From positions 12,501 to 76,500 of the forward strand of contig BSBK01002054.1 in the NCBI GenBank assembly GCA_027943335.1: a stretch of 64,000 nucleotides of DNA. Reading direction: 5' to 3'. The notes under the pieces are model-generated. The model searched no databases. It saw nothing but the letters and a program-made list of their open reading frames with translations, and was not told the DNA's origin. Below, piece by piece: positions 35,790-47,111 of the stretch. Positions within the stretch are counted from its first letter, which is position 1. Each line of letters begins with the position of its first letter. The position numbers and the translations under genes were made by a program. The stretch comes from Chamaecyparis obtusa. Lineage: Eukaryota; Streptophyta; Pinopsida; Cupressales; Cupressaceae.

Positions 35790-38700
35790 TGTAATGCCCC
35801 ACCAGGGAACCCAAAAGAACTTAACCTAAACATACATCTAAGTTTGCAGAATAATTGTTTTTGTAAGTTAACATTCAAGATAAACATCTATGTGGAAGCA
35901 ATTACCATTTACTCACATTAATAAAATAACCAACACAGGTTAAAACTCTGAAGGGTTCCTCAACGAAGATTACGTTAACATTAATTAATTAATTTAGATT
36001 AGGTACAATTACAAAACTCATATAAACAAATGAAATATAAATGCAACATCACATATAAGATAACATAAATACAACTGGTACCATAAGGTATCCATAAACC
36101 TACATCCACTGCACATGTCGTAGGATATGTAATACAATAACCAAAAAGAAGTACACATGATATCTCTGAAGAACTGATACAAAGATACATGATCACAAAG
36201 AAGAAGAAGAAGAATAAAACTCCAACAATGAATATCAAGAAGGAACAACTGCCACAGGGATCATCTAGCATTGGTACACGAACATCGAAATATCAAATGG
36301 TAAAAGAATCACTACCACACGACCTCGTGAACCTAAATGGTCCACTCCCACTATGCTGAGGAGATAACAACAAATCTCACTTGGAGAAAAAAACATCAAC
36401 AGAACAAGCTAAGGAAAAGGATCCTGAAAGCTCTCTAACTCAAGGTGAACAAAATATAGCAAGGTAAGATTCACTAATCTAGAGGCAACCGACACATGTA
36501 GAATAACTAGACTATGCATAGGCAGGTGTCATCATGTACGTCTAACCCTTGAGTCTCATCCTGGTAATCACTCTGGATCCCGGCACTCAAGTGACCATAT
36601 ACGGATCGACGACTCCTCATATAGACAAAGTCATTAACTATGCTAAACACACCTCTCAAGGTGGCCAACATCATCTCCATTCCCATCTTAGTCTGTACTA
36701 GCACTCAAGCATGGGCGAGGAACATATCTTATTAAGTTCATTTAATTCCCCTTAATTTTATTAGGTTATCACTTGATTATAGATACTTACAATAAGTGAT
36801 CCTGGCAGCCACTTGTGGGCCCTGACGCTTATTGCAAGCCACCCCCTACTACATATCTAGGTAAACTACCCTAGGCTCATAGATCTCACATAGATCACAA
36901 AATGATAATAATGTCCCTCGGTACTGTTCCACAAAATAACAGGAACACACTAGTTCTCACATAACCATAATATCACAAAACACTCTCAAAGTGTTCACAA
37001 AAGAATATGCACATGATCTTGCGGATCGGACATAAAAAGTCAATAGCATATTCTCCTCTATAGAATATGAAGCAAAACTCAATACAACATGAGCCCAAAT
37101 GGTCAAATCAGGTGATGATCGGAATACACACACACATCAAACATAATGCTGAGAACATATCCAAACGACTCATACCCCAACCTCTATTTTCCCCCTAAGT
37201 CTTCTAGTGCCCGATAACACATTAAGCAAATAAGACACTCCAGGAATGAAGAATACACATTTGCATCATAGAAAACTGAAATATAATCCATACACATTTA
37301 AAGTCCATAATGAACATATTTGAATCCACATGCAGAAACACATAAATCTGTTAAGAGATACTTAACATAAACATTATAATAATGCAAAAATTAAAGAATA
37401 TACTCTATATTCATCCTACAGGTTCAACAGAATGAAAATGCCCAATTACTCCATACAGACATAAAACTAACTCGTAAACAAACATACATTATTTTGCCCA
37501 CATTTAATAATATAATATAAAGTATAAGCTTAGTCCAATAAATGCACATGCAAAAATTCACCAATCCGTTTAGCCCTAGTTTAATAACTTTGTAACAACC
37601 TTAATACAAAGATTCCTAAGTGATTTCAAATAGTAATTCAATACAATAGGGCAAAATTAATTAAACACCATGAAAGTAAACTACATCATAACCCCAAATT
37701 TTATATTTAAAATATAAATATAAGTGATTTATATTTTCAAACAACAAATTCCATGCATTTAAATTGAACAATAAAAATTCAACTTTGTTAAATATGGGAG
37801 AAACGAAAATACCTTACTCAATCCTAATAACACCCAAACAAAAAATAACCATTTAAAATTTTAATTAACTAAAGACATATTTATATTAAAATGTGTACAT
37901 AAATATCAAAGTTTAATATAAATATTAACATTTAAAATAAATTACAAAATTTATAATTAATATTAACATTTAAATTAAATAATAAAATTTATTAACAAAA
38001 ATCAAAATTTGAAATATTATATAAATTAATAAAAATTAAAATTAAATGTATGTGGGCGGTGTTGGGCCCCACGTCCCACCTCCCTATCATGTCGTGTACC
38101 CTGCTGGTACTGCGACATGCCAGACCTATTGCACGTTACCCAGGGGTACTGTCGACAGGCCCTGGTCTGCCACACGGTACCTACTGGTACCGCCAGTAAG
38201 CGAGGGTGCCCACTGTCATGGGGGGTTGGGGGGTTGGTGGCCCCCACCCCCCATTAATAATATATTTTTTTATAAAAAATTTATAAAAAAAAAATTTAAT
38301 TTATTAAAAACTACTTTTTAAAAAGCACAAGCTCAATATTTTTTTAATTTTTTTTAAAAAAATTTCGAAAATGGAAATAATAAAGATACATACTTTTTAA
38401 TGAAAAAAGGGTAATCACTATTTTTTTTTAAAAACCAGAATAGAATTTCTACTAAAATTGGGTTTTTCCTCTAACAATTGATTTTCTCTACCAAATGTAA
38501 ATTTATTTTTCTCTCAGCCTTATAGTTAAACTATATGTCTGGTTTAATAACTCATTTTCTAGGAAAGCTATAAGGAAACTTTTAATGAAATTTTACCAAC
38601 ATAACCCTGCTGTGCTAAAATTCAATAAAAAACCTAAATATCAGATACAAGGGTTTCTCTAATACCCAAAACAAGGAAATCAAAGAAAAATCTAAAGAGA

Positions 38701-39977
38701 TAAACATGAAATCATTTAGACATAGAAATCCATCAAACTGCAAAATAGAAATCACAGAAGAAGTTTTCAGATCCTACCTTAGATCTAATGCACACAACTG
38801 AAAATTGAAAACCTTAGAAGATCTGAAGACCAAAATTCCTCCCAGAATGAATCCAACCTCCAGATCCTGAATTCACGAAGAACGCAACACCCAAAATTCC
38901 AGATGCACAATGTAGCCAAAATAACAAGCAACCACAACAGGCAAAATTCTCCAAAATCCAAAGCACAAGCTCTCTCAGAATTCTCCTCCCAAAACCTATC
39001 TAATCTTAAATGAATGCAATTTCTCCTAATAGGGATTCAATTCCCCATTTCATGCAACCCTAGAGATAACTCAACATCTAACTCCCACATCAACTCCAAA
39101 TCAGAAATTGAAAATATATCTCAATTAAACAATTAAAAATACTTTTCATGCACAACTCAACTTTGACTTTTTAGATTAAGTTGATTACCTTTTTTTTAAT
39201 TTAAATAATTCAATTTCAATAATGCACATGTTAATAATTAAAATTCATATTAAATAAATTAAATATTTAAAGCATATTAAAACCATGCAATTAAATATTT
39301 AATTATTTAATTATTCAATTAAATAATCAATTAAATCTAAATAATCAAATATCTAACTTTTAATTAAATTTTCTCAAATAAACTTAGGACTATGATTAAT
39401 ATTAAATTTCAACTATCATCATTAATCAATAAATCACAAAAAATCATCCACATAAGAAATAAATCAACTGAAGCCAAACAACATAAAATGAAGCAAACAC
39501 CAGAAAGGGATCCATGAATTCCTGTCAACTAGACAAATCTAGGTAGGGTAGTCAAGCTGATACTTGTCCAATCCTGGGACAAATGGGCTTAGGTTAGGGT
39601 TTTGGACCTGTGTTATCTCCCCTCTCTTACCATTTGAGATATTGTGATACAGCACGCTCATCCTGACAATTCAGGGAAGTCGATGCCCAGTACCTACAAA
39701 CCTGCATACAAAACCTACGTGTACATACATATATAAATATACAACAGACAATGGCGGGGATCAGCCGATCATGTGGATCTCGCAAGAAAGTAACTACGAC
39801 TACGTCCCTCAACCACATCAGGCACGTCAAATAGAAATATAAAACAAACACATCAACCATACACATGCAAGTATGGGGTCACTAAAATCATAAGCATCAA
39901 TGATTTCCTAACATATAATCTAACATCCTAAAATAATCATAACATTTATAAAATTGAACTAGGGGCGGGGTACTACA
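35790..39977. mobile_element. E4: solo LTR of 4.2 kb, TSD ATATA
   Basis: Starts TGTAATGCCCCACC and ends GGGGCGGGGTACTACA, an inverted TG...CA pair (TGTA(A/G)T(G/A)CCCC). ATATA lies directly on both sides (35785-35789 and 39978-39982). No PBS or polypurine tract is next to either edge, so it is a lone LTR. At 4188 bp it is long for a plant LTR. Short frames inside have no recognisable domain. It lies inside E3, left of the 64-bp repeats. Confidence 0.8.
38046..38255. promoter_or_regulatory. GC-rich island inside the 4.2-kb LTR
   Basis: About 210 bases of strongly GC-rich DNA between long A/T-rich stretches. It has repeated GGTAC words (CTGGTACTGCGAC, CAGGGGTACTGTCGAC, ACGGTACCTACTGGTACC), CpG sites, and ends in runs of G and C. 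This could be the LTR promoter/leader region or a captured sequence. Frames across it (38026-38247 -, 38046-38321 +) look like composition effects. Confidence 0.5.
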
Positions 39978-40294
39978 ATATATCGTTGATTATTGAACGC
40001 ATAGGAATTGCCAAGATCGTAGAAAATCTATCCTAAGTCACTTCAGCATTCACTTCTACATAACACCAAATTTGAATCAGGCTAGCCATAAGGTGAGATG
40101 TTGACATGTTTCATTTAAAACTTGGGAAGAAAGCAAAAAACCAATGATCATTGTTTCATGCTTTAAAGCCCTCAAATACTAACAAAACCCTCAATTAAGA
40201 TCTGATTGGCTAAATTTTTTACTTTCTCCATCTGGGCAGAGTACCTTTCCACGTCAAAACAACTCTTTTTCTTTATCATTAATGAGAACTTAAC

Positions 40295-41580
40295 CAGGCT
40301 TTGTCTGGAGATCTAGCGACTGAAGGCATCTCATGATCTCTAAATGATTTGCTTAACTGTGGTCTAATTGTGAGATCAAGCAACTGAAGGCATTCTCTAA
40401 ATCTCATCAGACTTATCTTAACTGGGGTTACTTTCCAAGAACAAGTGGCTGAAACCTTCGCACAATCTCTCAACCTTCCACTTAACTCACATCTGATCAT
40501 GAGATCTAGCGACTTAAGAAAATCTTTGAACCTCATAAGCTTTAACTTAACCCTATTCCCATTCTGAGATTCTGTGACTGAATGAAATATCGTGATCTCT
40601 AGATCTTCCATTTAACCTCATTTTTATCGTGAGACTCATCGAACACTACATCTCCCAATCTCTAAATGGTTTACTTAACTCAAGCTTAATCATGAGATTC
40701 AATGACAACTATATTCTCACAATCTCTAGATACTTTTACTAACTGTAGTTATATCATGAGATTCAGCAAACACCTTTATCTCTAAGTCGTTGGATATATT
40801 CCTTAACCTTGATTCAATCTTGAGATCAAACAACATCCATTGATCTTTAACATCATCCACGGTCCTCACTGAATCACCAAATACTTTAAGACTTAACCAT
40901 TTCATTACAAGAATACAAGAGAACCATTATCTTTCACTTTTTCGTTGAATCTTAGAATGCAAAGTCACTAACCGTCAACTTAGTGAGATTAAGAGAATAC
41001 CTTATTTTTTAAGTCGCTGAATGCTTCACCTTACCTACTAACCATCTAGAGATTATGCGACTAAACAAACAAACATCTTCCAATAACCTTGTCTCTAAAT
41101 CGCCAAATGTTTTGTACTTAACCGCTAGGATTTGAAGATCATGAGAAAGCCCTTTTCGCTAGTTCGTTGAATGTTTACTTACTAACTGTCAGACTCAAGC
41201 GATCATGAGATAACTACTCCATTGAATCTACAGATCTTTCACTAACTGCACATTCAATCTTGAGACATAATGACAACTGTTGATCAAGATTCATATCAAC
41301 AACCTTCACTGGATCGCTCAATACTTCAATACTTCATTGTGACATTGAGAGAATAGGAGAAGACCGTTGAGCTAGATCGTTGAATGTTTGATGGAAACCG
41401 CTAGGAATTATGAGAATTGGAGAAAGCAATGTCATTGAATCACTAGATGAATTCACTAACCACCAACCATTCAGAGATTGCATGACAACATAAAACAAAT
41501 TAAAATCTTCACCATGTTGCTCATTCTCTAAATTAAACAAGACTTAACACTTTTATTGTGAGATTCAGTGACTTAAAGGG
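40295..41580. repeat. Degenerate tandem array, period 64 bp, about 20 copies
   Basis: The word GAGAT(C/T) with context like TAGCGACTGAAGGC recurs at 40308, 40372, about 40438, 40501, 40565, 40631, 40694 and 40758, a spacing of 63-66, and continues with growing divergence to about 41545. Each unit also has CTTAACTG and ATCTCTAAATG. A - strand frame at 40279-40611 repeats LMRF(K/R)(D/E)xLxxLDL only because of the array. Confidence 0.85.
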
Positions 41581-41875
41581 ATAAGGGATAACCACGTACA
41601 TATTGAAAACTTAATTTCCTAGAAAAGTAACATGAAAACATAAGATTTAGGCCATACTTAAGAATATTTTCAAAGACAAAAACCCTACCGAAGGCAAACA
41701 AGACCTAGGGAAAGGATATGCATACAATTTTTTGCACACAGTGACCTTAAAATTCAACCCTCCTTTTGATAATGCTTGCAGACACATAAAATTAAGATGA
41801 TAAAAACACACTCAAGGTGTCAACAAGACAAATAAAAATGACTCTTCTCATCAAAAACTAAATTTTACTCCAACT

Positions 41876-42578
41876 TAGTCAACTTATAAAACTCCTCGGT
41901 ATAGTCTTCAACAGTCAATTCTTTTTGCTTCAATTTTTGCAACTTCTTAAACAACTCAAGTTCATAGTCGGCAAGTATGAACTTAGCTTTCAACGTAGCC
42001 ACCATCAACCTCCACTGATTGATCTTTATTTCACCTTCATCTTCTCTTTCTCTCTGTAATTCTTTACACCAAAGAGCAACATGTCCTTTCAAATTAGTTT
42101 GTGCCAACCTCACTCTAAGAGGATCTTCAATTTCTTCAAGCTCAAAGAATTCTTCTAACTCACCAATCCAATCAATCAAGTTCTCAGGTCTCAAAGTACT
42201 AGAGAAGTTAAAAACTTCCATTCGATAACTAGTACTTAATTGAGCTCCAGATCTTTACAATGGACCAGTTCTATCTTCACCAGATCTGTCCCTCTGATCA
42301 GTTCTATCATCTCCACTAGATCTAATAGCTTCAAAGTCTTCAACAACTTCGTCATAGCCATCTTTAGTACCAAGATTCCTTGGCATAACAACAATAGCCC
42401 TCATGATCTCATTGATCATGTCATTCTTCATCAATTCCATCTCAGATCTAAAATCTTCTTTGACCTTCTCAAAAATCTTCAATTTTACAACATCAAAGAG
42501 ATCAGTAATCACCCAAGGGTCCAATATTCTCATAGGCATCTTCAAGATGTTTGTAAATCCAAGGCAACAAATCACCAA
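41876..42578 (-). pseudogene. E2 internal region 1: gag N-terminal and core
   Basis: Two - strand frames: 42578-42255 (start of gag, with FRSEMELMKNDMINEIM and an Arg/Asp-rich stretch) and 42221 leftwards (core). The core has the retrotransposon gag pattern: FSSTLRPENLIDWIGELEEF, then RVRLAQTNLKGHVALWCKEL, then KLKQKELTVEDYTEEFYKL. The frame then enters E3 and ends at a TAA about nine bases into the inserted sequence. The other half of this gag lies at 31192 and below. A stop or frame change also separates the first two frames, so this copy is dead. Confidence 0.75.
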
Positions 42579-42654
42579 CCCAAGGTCCTGGTAGAAATTG
42601 CCTCAACTCGATGATCTGTCTACACACCCAAGAAATTCAAGCTCTGATACCACC

Positions 42655-43546
42655 TGATGTAGTGCCAATAGGGAGAATCCAGAATGGATAGTCTAAATCT
42701 ACAGTAGGAACAACAATACAGTGGAAAAACAACAAGAGATTCTCAAGTAGAATTTTAATTCAACATGCCTAGTTGTAAGGGCTTCCGGGTTACGACCAAA
42801 TACAAATAATTACAATAGTAATTTTTCAATCCTCTAGCTAGTCCATCTCTATAACACATCAACAACTGGTGGAAACACTAAGGCGGATCTAAAGTTGAGC
42901 TCGCAAGCCTCCAAGCAATCTCCTTGTCTCCAAGCATGCAAACCACTAGCTCTGCTATTACAAATATCAGACAAACAATCTGATATGCAAAATCTTGCAG
43001 GATCCAATTACTATCCTTCTCCAATCTCTCGCTCTCGCTCCAAAACAATTACCCCAGACCTCTCTTAAATACACTTCTTTAGCCTCAAGTCGGTGGGAAG
43101 AAAGAAATAACTCCAAAGCCCAAGTCAACTCCTACAATAAACAATTATTAAATGCAATACAAGTCAGCTCTCAAATATCCTTACAAATAATTAATTCTCC
43201 ATGTCAGCCTCTAGATCCACCTAGGATAATGCACCATAAGCTACCCATATTAAATACATTAAGTTGGCCGACCAAATTTCCAAGAACTCCAATCGATAAC
43301 TAGACTACCAAGTAATAGTAAAAATAATCAAGCTAGCTAGGCATCACCGAACAAGCATGTTGATTGAGGACCAAAAGCATCATTGAGCGTAGGTTCTACC
43401 AAGTGCTAGAAGTTTACTGAGTTCCTTCAGCGACCGAGCTCTTCAATGGCTAACCCCCCATGTCAATGCTACAACCGAGTAACACAAAAACACTCCAACA
43501 CTCCAATATACAAGATTTCCAACTACCCTAGGATGCTACTGCATCA
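42655..43546 (-). repeat. E2 LTR B (shared middle LTR)
   Basis: 892 bp, TGATGTAGTGCCAATAG to GCTACTGCATCA. It follows a PBS complement with a 2-base gap, and is followed by the same GACACCCCA that follows LTR A. Confidence 0.85.
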
Positions 43547-43559
43547 GACACCCCAAGTC

Positions 43560-45245
43560 CAAAAAGATGTTCTCAATGGCTGGAAGAACATCTTTCAGGA
43601 TTCAACACATAAACCCCAAACTATTTCGTCACATACATGTCCTCCAAGTCTTCAAATTGCTCATTTTTCCACTTCTACTTTCTATGCCTTTCCAAGTCTT
43701 TCCTGGACAATTCAAAGGTCTATTCTCCATATTGATCTCCAATCCTTTTATGATTCTTCACCTCAACTCAACTCCCAAAGCTCAGGTTCCTCCTACTGAG
43801 TGTTGTATACAACAAAGGCATCAAGGAAAACTTCATGTCACTCTTCTCAACAGGAAACACATTCTTGACACATTCATGCATAGCCCTACAATCATACTAC
43901 CAAGGTCTACTGAGTAATATGTGACAACTACTCATGTCCACAATGTCACACAACACTTGATCCTTATACTAGCCAATCTAAAAATCAACAATACATTTCT
44001 CCCTCACTTCCAAAGCATGAACATCTTGCAACCAACTGATCCTATAAGGATAAGGATGTCTCACTATCTTCAAACCAAGTTTTTGAACCATCTCCTCAGC
44101 TACTAGGTTATTAGTACTACCACTATCCACAATCACATCACAGAGTTTACCTCCTGACTTGCACTAAGTTTTGAACAAGTTACTCCTCTGACAAGGTTCC
44201 ACCTTAGTACTAAGAAATGTTCTTTGAACCATCAAGTTTTCTAACTCTACCTCAGGTTCATTCAGTATGTTCTCATTCACAACATTCCTCCTATTACTGA
44301 GCTTCTTATGTGAATATTCAAATGTTTGATGTCCTTATTCACCATAATTATAACATGTACCCTTAAAATCAACCTTACCTATCCTCTTCCTTGGTTAAAT
44401 AGGTTTTGATTCATCTTTAATAGTCATTTTATCCTTCACTGAGTGATCTTGTTTCTCCTTCCCTCGAGAATTACCATGTTGTTTCCTCCTCAACTTATCT
44501 TCTACCTTCAAAGCATATTGATAAGCATCCTCAACCGAATCAATATTCATCTTACCAATCTCATCATGAATACTGAATCTCAAACCATTCACATATCAAG
44601 CTACCTTTTCCTTACCGACTTCTCTGTGTCCAGACTAAATAGTCAACTTATAGAACTCCTCAGTATAGTCTTCAACAATCAATTCCTTTTTCTTCAAGTT
44701 CTGCAACTTCTTAAAAAACTCAAGTGTATAGTCGGCAGGTATGAACTTAGCTTTCAACTTAGCCACCATCAACCTCCACTGATTGATCTCCATTCACCTT
44801 CATCTTCTTTTTCTCTCTGCAATTCTTTCCACCAAAGAGAAATATGTCATTTAAACTTAGTCTGTGCCAACCTCACTCTAAGAGGATCTTCAATTTCTTC
44901 AAGCTCAAAGAAGTCTTCTAACTCACCAATCCAATCAATCAAGTTCTCAAGTCTCAAAGTACCAGAGAAGTTAGAAACTTCCATTCACTAACTAGTACTT
45001 AACCAAGCTCTAGATCTCTGCAACCGACCAGTTCTATCTTCACCAGATCTATCCCTCCAATTGGTTCTATCATCTCCAATAGATCTAGCACCTTCAAAGT
45101 CTTCAGCAACTTCGTCATAGCCATCTTGAGTACCAAGATTTCTTAGCATACCTGCAATAACCCTCATGATCTTAGTGATCATGTCATTCTTCATCAATTC
45201 CATCTCAGATTTGAAATATGCTTTAACCTTCTCAGAAATCTTCAA
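43560..45245 (-). pseudogene. E2 internal region 2: gag-protease, second copy
   Basis: Same gene order as internal region 1 but uninterrupted: gag start at 45245-44988, gag core around 44980-44640 (LIDWIGELE, then EDPLRVRLAQT), gag end at 44592-44395 (HDEIGKMNIDSVEDAYQYAL), then protease around 44140-44050 with the same DSGST motif. Frames are broken by several stops. It too ends shortly after the protease and then meets LTR B. Its intact sequence around 44640 (AAATAGTC followed by AACTTATA) defines the E3 insertion point in copy 1. Confidence 0.7.
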
Positions 45246-45418
45246 TTATACAACATCAAAGAGATCAGTAATCACCCCAGGGTCGAATATTCTCAGAGGC
45301 ATCTTCAAGATCTTCGTAAACCCAAGGCAACAAATCACCAACTCAAGGTCCTAGTGCAAACCTACCTCAACTCAGTGATTTGTCTACACACTCAATAAAT
45401 TCAAGCTCTGATACCACT

Positions 45419-46300
45419 TGACATAGTGCCAATAGGGAGAATCCAAAATGGATAGTCCAAATCTACACTAGAAAAAACAATACAGTGGAAAAACAAGAGA
45501 TTCTCAAATAGAATTTTCATTCAACATGCCTGGTTGTAAGGCCTTCTGGGTTATGACCAAATACAAACAATTACAACAATAATTATGTAATCCTCTAGCT
45601 AGTCTAGCTCTATAACACATCAGAAACTGGTAGAAACACTAAGGTAGATCTAAACTTGAGCTCGCAGGCCTCCAAGTAATCTCCTTGTCTCCAAGCATGC
45701 AAACCACTAGCTCTGCTATTGCAAATATCAAACAAACAATCTGATCTGCAAGATCTCATAGGATCCAATTACTATCCTTCTCTAATCTCTCACTCTCACT
45801 CCTAAACAATTACCCCAGACCTCTCTTAAATACACTTCTTTAGCCACAAGTTGGCTAGAAGAAAGAAATAACTCCTAAGCCCAAGTCAGCTCCTAAAACA
45901 AATAATTATTAAATGAAATACAAGGCAGCTCTCAAATAGCATTACAAATAATTAATTCTCCATGTTAGCCTCTAGACCCACCTAGGAGAATGCAACATAA
46001 GCTACCCATATTAAATACATTAAGTCATCCCACCAAATTTCAAAGAACTCCAGTGGGTAAGCCAGACTATCGAGTGACAATAAAAACAACTGAGCCAACT
46101 AGGCATCATCAAACAAGCATGTTGACCAAGCACCACAAGAATCATTGAGCATAGGTTCTGTTGAGCACCAGAAGTTTACCGAGTTTCTTTAGCGACCAAG
46201 CTCTTCAATGACTGAGCTCCTCAGTCAAATCTGCAATTGAGTAACATAGAAACACTCCAATATACATGATTTCCAACTACCCTAGGATGCTCCAGCATCA
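45419..46300 (-). repeat. E2 LTR C (outer 5' LTR)
   Basis: 882 bp, TGACATAGTGCC to GCTCCAGCATCA. It borders a PBS complement on the left and E1 LTR sequence on the right. Confidence 0.85.
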
Positions 46301-47111
46301 AATCATTACAATCAATTCTCACTCATTCATAAAATACTAAAATATAATACCAACTAACAATTACAATCACAACTCGATGTCGGCCTCCAGATCCACTACA
46401 TAAATGATTTGACAAAGAGAAATTCAAACCACAACGTGCATTGTCCAATACACTTGCACAACTCCAACAAATCCAATCATCACAATCATGTAAATTCTAA
46501 CTCGTCATTTTACATCGATCTAACACATCACCACGATCCTTCAAACACATAACAACTTATCACAACATGATGCAACATCACTAGTTAAGGATATAACCAA
46601 TTGAACTAAGAACTTCCTATGCATAATACTGAGTGGCCTCCTTTCCACTACAACTTAGTCCACTGATCACCAAACATGATGTGGTCACACCAAAAACTCC
46701 ACAACACAGTCAAGAGAACACAACCTAAATTTCAACACTTGATTCCAAATCATCTTGACACAATAAGAAAATCATGATTCCTTGGCTTCAACCTATTCTT
46801 CATGTCTTCCTATCACCGTTCAAACAAGTATAGATCACAAACACATAAGATTAAATCATGCAATCATCAATATCTCATCTTTAGACATCACTAAAGCTTC
46901 CTTCACGATCACACACTCCAAATCATACCATAGCTCTAGATCCAACCACTTGACGATACCTTAGCATAAAAAAAACACTGTCAACCAACAACCACTAAGT
47001 TGACATCAATGACAAACTCATAATTGATCATCTTGTTATCATACCTGCATCAAACATATAACATAACATATGCATCTAGTCTCTACATTAGTTACATCAT
47101 TTATGCCAACA

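Larger units (their letters stand above)
31193..41875 (-). mobile_element. E3: unclassified insertion in E2 gag, TSD TAGTC
   Basis: Placed by comparison with the uninterrupted E2 copy: AAATAGTC at 31185-31192 and CTTAGTC at 41874-41880 then continue to AACTTATA. TAGTC (31188-31192 and 41876-41880) is a 5-bp target duplication. E3 begins TATTGGTGC and ends ACTCCAACT, perhaps a decayed TGTTGG...CCAACA pair, but I find no pair of long direct repeats at its ends. Without E4 it is about 6.5 kb. It holds a long broken - strand frame (32300-35569) and a 64-bp repeat array (40295-41580). It could be an LTR element with LTRs too short or decayed to see, or another class. Confidence 0.65.
29208..46300 (-). 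mobile_element. E2: three-LTR array of a Ty3-type gag-protease element
   Basis: Structure on the + strand: LTR A 29208-30092, internal region 1 (30093-42654, split by E3), LTR B 42655-43546, internal region 2 (43547-45418), LTR C 45419-46300. The LTRs (882-892 bp) begin TGA(C/T)G or TGACA followed by AGTGCC and end GCATCA. Each internal region has its own PBS complement GCTCTGATACCA (42641-42652 and 45405-45416), and codes on the - strand for gag and an aspartic protease. Flanks share AATC, or with a mismatch-free reading the 12 bases ATCATTACAATC. The array probably arose by recombination between elements sharing an LTR. Confidence 0.8.
22728..47111 (-). mobile_element. E1: copia-like LTR retrotransposon without polymerase, heavily nested
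   Basis: On the - strand. Left (3') LTR 22728-25188; internal region 25189-28487 with polypurine tract at the left and PBS at the right; right (5') LTR 28488-47111. Both LTRs begin TTAATACTAGAAGACACTAAG on the + strand (right copy with TTAATAATACTAG) and end GCCAACA. The left LTR is split by solo LTR E5, the right by E2. Flanks GGAGA (left) and AGAGA (right) may be a decayed target duplication. Without insertions each LTR is about 1.3-1.5 kb. Only a gag-like gene is present in 3.3 kb of internal DNA. Confidence 0.8.
28488..47111 (-). repeat. E1 5' LTR, split by the 17-kb element E2
   Basis: The LTR occupies 28488-29207 and continues at 46301-47111; the rest is E2. Alignment with the left LTR shows where the two parts meet: TATCATTACAATC before E2, AATCATTACAATCAATTC after it. 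The right part ends CATTTATGCCAACA. Confidence 0.8.

Noticed and set aside
38026..38321. Frames across the GC-rich island as a gene
   Set aside because: Both strands are open because of composition, and the Pro/Thr/Gly/His content has no domain. They lie within a solo LTR.
40279..40611. Repeat-protein gene with LMRF-LDL motifs
   Set aside because: The motif follows from a 64-bp noncoding repeat whose period is not a multiple of three. The frame is lost after a few units.
44443..44991. 182-codon + strand frame
   Set aside because: It is antisense to the E2 gag, which has clear gag similarity on the - strand.
29196..46313. A 12-bp target duplication (ATCATTACAATC) for E2
   Set aside because: LTR elements normally make 4-6 bp. 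A 4-bp AATC at a target that already had tandem ATTACAATC explains the same sequence.
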